Assembly: GCA_020543525.1 (NCBI GenBank)
Contig: JAHYIO010000033.1
Coordinates: 2,790,001-2,854,000 of the forward strand
Direction: 5' to 3'
DNA: 64,000 nt
Origin: Coriolopsis trogii
Lineage: Eukaryota > Basidiomycota > Agaricomycetes > Polyporales > Polyporaceae
Shown here: piece by piece, positions 59,054 through 64,000 of the stretch
Layout of the letters: every line of letters begins with the position of its first letter
Position numbering within the stretch: the stretch's first letter is position 1
Position numbers and translations under genes: made by a program
Notes under the pieces: model-generated
Told to the model about the DNA's origin: nothing
Database searches by the model: none
Seen by the model: the letters and a program-made list of their open reading frames with translations, nothing else

Positions 59054-59142
59054 CGCACATAGCGGGCATCTGCTGGGTACAGCAGGCATCCACACATAGC
59101 GGGCATCCGCTGGATACAGCAGGCATCCGCACATAGCGGGGG
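59054..59142 (+). repeat. 37-bp tandem repeat, 2.4 copies
   Basis: Units at 59054-59090 and 59091-59127 differ at only four positions; a third, partial unit runs to 59142. Each unit itself contains two GGCATC blocks. Confidence 0.85.
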
Positions 59143-59496
59143 AGGGGCTCGGGTGGAGGTGATGGTAGGCAAGTCGTCGCGCCTTGACCGCTGCCGCCAC
59201 ACCGGAGCAAGCTCCTAGTAACAAGAACATATGTCAGTAGTATGTGCAATTTACTTCCCCGTATGGAGCTGATCGAGCTTTTAGAGGTCTCGTACCGACT
59301 CTCGAGAGTCGATGACCAGCATTCAAACATATCGAGGATATGGTCATATACTAACTAGTAGTAGCCGCATATGAGAATGCACTCCACTAGACATAGCACC
59401 TTGGTGAGTGACTCTACATCGCAAACCGCGCAATTGAATGACCGATGTTGCTCACAGATAATATCCCCATAACTTCCTATCCAACCTTCACGACCG

Positions 59497-59915
59497 CGGA
59501 TCGGGTGGCTGAGCGGACAATTCGCTCTGGGCGAGAGCGGCATGGAGTCCTTGAACCAGAACTCTCGGCTTATAGCAGCTCAGGCTCTGCGACCGTCATA
59601 CGGTCCTCCTCCGCGTGCGCGCCGATCTCATATTGAAGGTCGAGGACGCCCGCCCAGAGATCGACCGCAGCGCGCTCCGCAAGATATCCTGGACGCTGTC
59701 CCCGAAGAGTCCAATGCGGTCACACGCTCGCCTCCGTGCAGTCCTTGGGTGACGGAACGCACGAGCTCACCTTTGCCCACGGCGCCACCACGGTCTGCGA
59801 CATCCCGTCGGTGCAGACAGAGCTTTCTCCCGCGTCCGCCCCCTCGTTATGTCTCTATACCACGAAATCTACGGTGGTGCGGTCTCTCTCACCCCTGAGG
59901 TCGCTGCTAGCCCCC
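59497..59915 (+). pseudogene. Decayed FAD-monooxygenase fragment, copy A
   Basis: Codons like those of the monooxygenase at 53897-55102 occur in changing frames: RVAEWT-like and SGQFALGESG (for SGQLALREN), VEDARPEIDRSALRK (for RPEIDRSKLRK), LGDGTHELTFAHGATTVCDI (for LGDGTHELTFANGTTAVCDF) and YGGAVSLTPEVAASPP (for NGAEVSLSPEVAASPE). Frameshifts separate them, and the N-terminal FAD site and the C-terminal GD motif are missing. It matches copy B, 40 bp downstream, more closely than the intact gene, so the two arose by tandem duplication of a lost paralogue. Confidence 0.8.
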
Positions 59916-59956
59916 CCCTACGTTGTACTGGCGCAAAGATGGTAAGCCAGCCGCAA

Positions 59957-60527
59957 GCATCTCGGAGGCATGCTAGACCTCAGGTGGCTGAGCGGACAGC
60001 TCGCCCTCCGCGAGGCCGGCCTGCAGGAAACTTTCATCAAGAACTCTCGCTTCGCAGCACAGGAGCTCAAGCTCTGTGGCTCCATGGGAACGTCCTCCTC
60101 CACGCGCCCGCCGATCTCACGTTGAAGGCCGACGACGCGCGCCCAGAGATCGACCGCAGCATGCTCCGCAGATGAAGCGGGGGCGCGCTCTCGCTTCCGT
60201 GCGATCCATACGTGACGGAAAGCACGAGCTCACCTTCACGAACGGCACCACCACTGTTTACGACATCCTCGTCGGTGTAGACGGAGCTTCCTCCCGCGTC
60301 CAGCCCCACGTCACGTCTGCGAGAAGCTGCGATATTAGCGTCCGCTCTTCCACCTGCCCGTCGGCCTCAAGTTGAAGCACGTACCGGGGGTCGCCCTCGT
60401 CGTGGGATATGCCGCTCACCTGAGGGTTCGTACGCTGGGGTCGGAGACCACCTTGCTATGGTCGAATGCGCTCAAAGTCGCCGTCGTCATCGCGGAAGCT
60501 ATCAAGGACGGCAAGAGGCTGCGCTAA
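59957..60527 (+). pseudogene. Decayed FAD-monooxygenase fragment, copy B
   Basis: Parallel to copy A: LRWLSGQLALREAGLQETFI, then KADDARPEIDRSMLRR with a stop, IRDGKHELTFTNGTTTVYDI, LVGVDGASSRVQPHV (DG motif degraded) and, after a gap, LKLKHVPGVALVVGYAAHL, where the GDAA of the FAD site reads GYAA. The last block ALKVAVVIAEAIKDGKRLR ends in a stop at about 60525. The FAD N-terminal Rossmann motif is absent. Several frame changes and stops show that it is not functional. Confidence 0.82.
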
Positions 60528-61082
60528 CAGCATGGGAGGAGGAGATGTCCGAGAACCTTGCACTTTTCTTCGATCTAGCCGGTGGGCCTCAGACGCAACT
60601 TTTCCATTCATAGATAGGTAGCCCGGAGACGAGGCGCGTGCTGACGGGTCCCGGGTGAACGCGCGAGCTGGCCGTGCTGTTGATTACTTCGCACTTCATG
60701 TGGCAGTTTTATGCTACCGTGTTCCGCGGATCACATCGACATTTCTGAGTAGGCCTGTGGCTGTGCATGGTTGGAGTAGCCGTGAGAAGGAAGTTGAGGC
60801 TCCGAAAGACTCCGCACATTTGTTCGTTGTTGCGAGCGACTCAGAGTAAGACGCGTCTTGGGACCACGACATTGGGTTACCGGCTTCTGCCACAGTCTCA
60901 GTTGATTGTATTGACACGACTGTGATGCTTTTTGTTCCTTTCCTGTCTTTAATACCTAATCGCGCTGCAAACACCTCCCCGTCGGCCCTCAAGCTCAAGT
61001 TCCATTCACAAGTTCCCAGTGACGTTGGTGATTGGTCTACAATACACGAAAACAGATATCATACATCAGACCGAAGCGGACA
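60528..61082. other. Intergenic region
   Basis: Holds the promoter of the FHA kinase. No other feature is seen. Confidence 0.45.
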
Positions 61083-63335
61083 ATGGCTGTCGAAGACTTT
61101 TTGCTGCCTACACAATCCACTCAACTATCCACACAACCAACTCAAGAAGCTGACCCTCCGCAACACCCGGTCGTTTTAGACACCGACATCTGGGGCTCTT
61201 TGATCCCCTGCAACGCCAACAACCCTTTCATCAAGCGTGTCGACTTCCTCAGGTCTCAGAAGCGATACGCCATTGGCCGTAGCCGGAGGCGCAACAACGA
61301 CGTACGATTCCCAGGATGCCTGAGGATGAGTACGTGTTGGCAGCGAAAGACGACCGTTTTGGCATAAGCTGACAATGGCTTCGTGACAGGTCAATGTCAT
61401 TGTATTGTGATATGGGACGGTGCAGAGACCTCTACTTCAGCTGTGACCGTCAAGGATCTGAAGTCAACCAATGGTACATATGTACGCGCGAACTTGAACA
61501 CACCTATATGGAGTCGTCGTACCCACTGACAGATATCAGATCAACGGAAGACGCTTGAATAGCGGTGAAAGTCTGATCCTCCGCGATTGGAACGTTGTAT
61601 CCTTCGGACAGCATCCTGACACCGCGTCCAAAGGCGACCCGCGCCACGATTATCGTAAGCACGCTCCTGACGACGCAACTTGTGCTGACCACGTGTCGAT
61701 ATCATCCTACACAGGCTTCTTTTTCCGACATATGGCGGCCAAGGAACGGCCAAGTGAAGGATTATACAGGTTCTACGACGTCCAGCATGTCCTTGGCAAA
61801 GGCGCGTACGCCACAGTGGTAAAGGCGCTCCACCGTATGGAGGGCAACTGGTATGCCATCAAGATGTTCTCCGGCGACCGCCTTCGCGAGCTGTTGAGCG
61901 TCGGCAACGTGTCCTCGCGCAGAGCTGAGAAACGCATGCGGAGTACGGCTCAGCACCTCCAGCACGAGGTTGCCATCCTCAACACCCTGGAGCATAGGTA
62001 CATATGTCAACTCAAGGAAGCGTTCTTCGAGGGGTATAGCGTCAGTACGTGTATTCACTCGGGTTGGAGCTCGCAGAACTCGCAGATGCTCATGGTCTCT
62101 TGCAGGTCTTGTTCTCGAGCTCGCTCCTGGTGGGGACCTGATGTCATACATGCTACAACGTGAAGTTCTTCGTAAGTTCCTGCTCTAAATCATAGATTGG
62201 CACTCACGCACGTATGATAGTCGAACCTGAAGGGCAATACTTCACGTACCAGATCTGTGAGGCACTGGCAGTGAGTATGCGCCGTCTTGTGATCGCTGTT
62301 AGAGTATCTGACACTGCGTAGTATGTCCATGAAAAGGGCATCGTCCATCGCGACCTCAAACCAGAGAATGTGCTGTTGACTGATGATCATCCGCCCATCG
62401 TTAAAGTCGCGGACTTCGGCCTGGCGAAGGTCATAGACTCGCTCTCGATGCTTCAGGTGGGTCTGAACTGTCACCACATTGCAATCGCACGACGCTTACT
62501 CTCCAGAAGACGAAATGTGGTACACCGGCATTCGTTGCTCCTGAGGTCCTCGATGAGAGTGAGGAAGGATACGACAAGGTAGTCGACAGTTGGAGTCTCG
62601 GAGTGATGGTCTTCATGATGTGCGTCTCGACCGTGTCGTCTAGACGAACCCACACTCATCAGCGTCCTCGCAGTATCGCGAAGTCGAGCCCCTTCCATGA
62701 CGAAGCCAAGGACGGGCCTGATCTCGAACTGCTCCTCGACTACAACATCAGCGAGGAAGGTAAGCACCGAGATCTCATGTCACATTGCGTATCAAACTCA
62801 CAACTTCGCAGGCATTGACTTCATACACCGTCTCCTGGAATATGACCCGCGCCTGCGCATGACACCTGCCCAAGCCCTCGAACACGACTGGCTCGCCGCT
62901 CAAGCCGCCACAGAACGTGCGCGCATGTTCGAGCGCGAACAATCCCTCCTCCGTGCGGAGGCCCGTCGCGCGCGTGCACAAGAATCTGACCTATACGTCG
63001 ACTCCGCATTCGAGATCGAGCACGACACCGCCTCCACCAGCAGTGGTACAACCCGCACTGGGAGCATCTCAGTGGCGCGGTCGACGTCGAACAAGCGGAA
63101 GGCAGGACGGCCCGACGGAGATCTTACTCGCTCGCTGTCAACCATGTCAGTCGAAGACGACGCAATCGACGACGACGACGCTCCCGCACCCAAGAGGGCG
63201 CGTGGCGAGGATAGAGTCATTCCGAGGCGTGCACCTGCGACTACCCATAGACACGGGCCTTGTGTGGTACAGTGGCCCGCCTACGACGTGGAACCCGACG
63301 AGGTCCCGGGGCTAGGGATGTTTCGAGACGACTGA
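61083..63335 (+). CDS. FHA-domain Ser/Thr kinase, Rad53/Cds1/Chk2-like
   Basis: Checkpoint kinases of this family respond to DNA damage and stalled replication. The start is [20 protein letters not shown] at 61083, a TQ-rich cluster suited to ATM/ATR-type kinases. The FHA domain has [32 protein letters not shown] and [20 protein letters not shown] (phosphothreonine-binding GR, SXXH and NGT). The kinase has [27 protein letters not shown] (VAIK-type Lys), [47 protein letters not shown] and [36 protein letters not shown] ends the core. The C-terminal tail is charged, with an NLS-like NKRKAGR and APAPKRARG. About ten exons. A segment after the activation loop is shorter than usual, although all catalytic residues are present. 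A second copy starts at 63834. Confidence 0.9.
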
Positions 63336-63833
63336 AGGACTTCTCCCACTTTTTAGATAGTCAAATTATCGGTCTGCTGTATATAGCTCTGTACGTTGCT
63401 GTCTAGCTGTTTGTTGTAGTGCCGCTCTCGTCCGCATACTGTCCCTCGCATTGCAATTAGGAAACTTCATTCATGGTCTAACGTGCAGACGTCCGGTACT
63501 CCTTGTCTCCCCTTCCGGAATGCCTCGAGGTGAGAATGTCGTAAGCTTTATGTTTCACTCCGATTTAGCTCCGCTGCAATGCCGCAACGGGAATCAAGAA
63601 GGTCGACAGCCTCGTCCGTACCGTCCATCCACGGGCGGGTGCCAATCGCACTGGTGCGCTGGCTCGAGAGCACCTCTATCCACCACCACTCCTTCGCCTT
63701 TGTCACAACAGAGGTACCTTTCTCTCACTTTCTACGTGCACTTCGCTCTGTTACCCGTTCGCGTATTCAAACTCACTAATCGAGCTGCAGCGCGACGTCA
63801 TCTGGTGCACCCACAAACCCTCGCCGGTCACCC
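63336..63833. other. Spacer between the two FHA-kinase genes
   Basis: Contains the 3' UTR of the first kinase and the promoter of the second. No gene is seen. Confidence 0.5.
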
Positions 63834-64000
63834 ATGCCCGTAACGTCAGAATCCCAAGAGTCTACCCAGCCGACACGCGAGTTCTCGCAGCAGCCGGGAC
63901 TCATCGAGCAGGATCCCGACATATGGCTCTCGCTCGTGCCGTGCAATAGCCAAAATCCGTACTTGAGGCGGATCGACCTCAGGAAACCGAAGCTGAAGCA
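63834..64000 (+). CDS. N-terminus of a second FHA-kinase gene, cut by the right window edge
   Basis: The ATG at 63834 begins MPVTSESQESTQPTREFSQQ, another SQ/TQ cluster, followed by EQDPDIWLSLVPCNSQNPYL and RRIDLRKPKLK. This aligns with [20 protein letters not shown] of the gene at 61083, just before its FHA domain, and in the same orientation. It is thus a tandem paralogue. Only 55 residues are visible, so the kinase domain and integrity cannot be judged here. Confidence 0.78.
   Translation, partial: MPVTSESQESTQPTREFSQQPGLIEQDPDIWLSLVPCNSQNPYLRRIDLRKPKLK

Larger units (their letters stand above)
57651..59496. other. Gene-poor stretch, 1.8 kb
   Basis: No gene is supported. A minus frame at 58189-58713 includes a hydrophobic stretch (FAIWLLCVVTSALLPSC), but the rest looks random. 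A run of 12 T at 58746-58757 follows a partial copy of the repeat found at 59054. The 37-bp tandem repeat is annotated separately. Confidence 0.4.

Noticed and set aside
59054..59142. Repeat cluster as a CRISPR-like array
   Set aside because: Units are directly adjacent without spacers and the genome is eukaryotic.
59500..59560. tRNA-like GGTGGCTGAGCGG sequence
   Set aside because: It resembles a tRNA D-arm, but the bases align with the SGQLALRE region of the monooxygenase copies, and no anticodon or T arm follows.

Overview
The window is nuclear DNA of a filamentous basidiomycete, most likely an Agaricomycete (wood-decay or polypore type). The evidence is the dense, multi-exon genes with 45-90 nt introns, a FunK1 fungal kinase with a DWD motif, fungus-specific protein families, and a short mushroom-type metallothionein. 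The order or genus cannot be fixed from the sequence alone. Most genes are spliced, so coordinates give start codon to stop codon including introns; exon joins were worked out by hand from GT/GC...AG sites and reading phase.

Layout. 1-9.2 kb: the 3' end of an unknown gene, VPS25 (ESCRT-II), a gene-poor stretch, an intron-bearing tRNA-Asp, a HIRIP3-like histone chaperone, and a Ser/Pro-rich unknown protein. 10.4-16.9 kb: a Ran-binding-domain protein with a predicted N-terminal membrane segment, an ER protein disulfide isomerase ending in VDEL, and a small fungus-specific protein. 18.3-27.7 kb: STT3 (oligosaccharyltransferase catalytic subunit) divergent from a Bet1/Sft1-type SNARE, a UBA-zinc finger-UBX protein, and a large disordered coiled-coil protein. 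29.4-34.7 kb: DGAT2 and CDC48/p97. 36.2-43.4 kb: an intron-bearing tRNA-Pro, a phosducin-like protein, a small secreted six-cysteine protein, and a GST gene with a broken tandem copy. 45.3-64 kb: a 33-residue metallothionein, a BTB protein, the FunK1 kinase, an intronless FAD monooxygenase, an F-box/LRR-like protein, two decayed monooxygenase fragments, and two tandem FHA-kinase (Rad53/Chk2-like) genes, the second cut by the window edge.

How the genes relate. Between about 13 and 35 kb many genes serve the endomembrane system: PDI for folding, STT3 for N-glycosylation, a Golgi/ER SNARE for transport, a UBX adaptor and CDC48 for ER-associated degradation, and DGAT2 for lipid droplets. The second half is more accessory: detoxification (GST, metallothionein, monooxygenase), lineage-expanded families (FunK1, BTB, F-box-like), duplications and pseudogenes.

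I found no clear undescribed multi-gene system. The most unusual features are in gene structure: coding micro-exons of 10, 13 and 18 nt carrying or flanking catalytic motifs, a GC-AG intron, a start codon split by an intron, and an ATG-only first coding exon.
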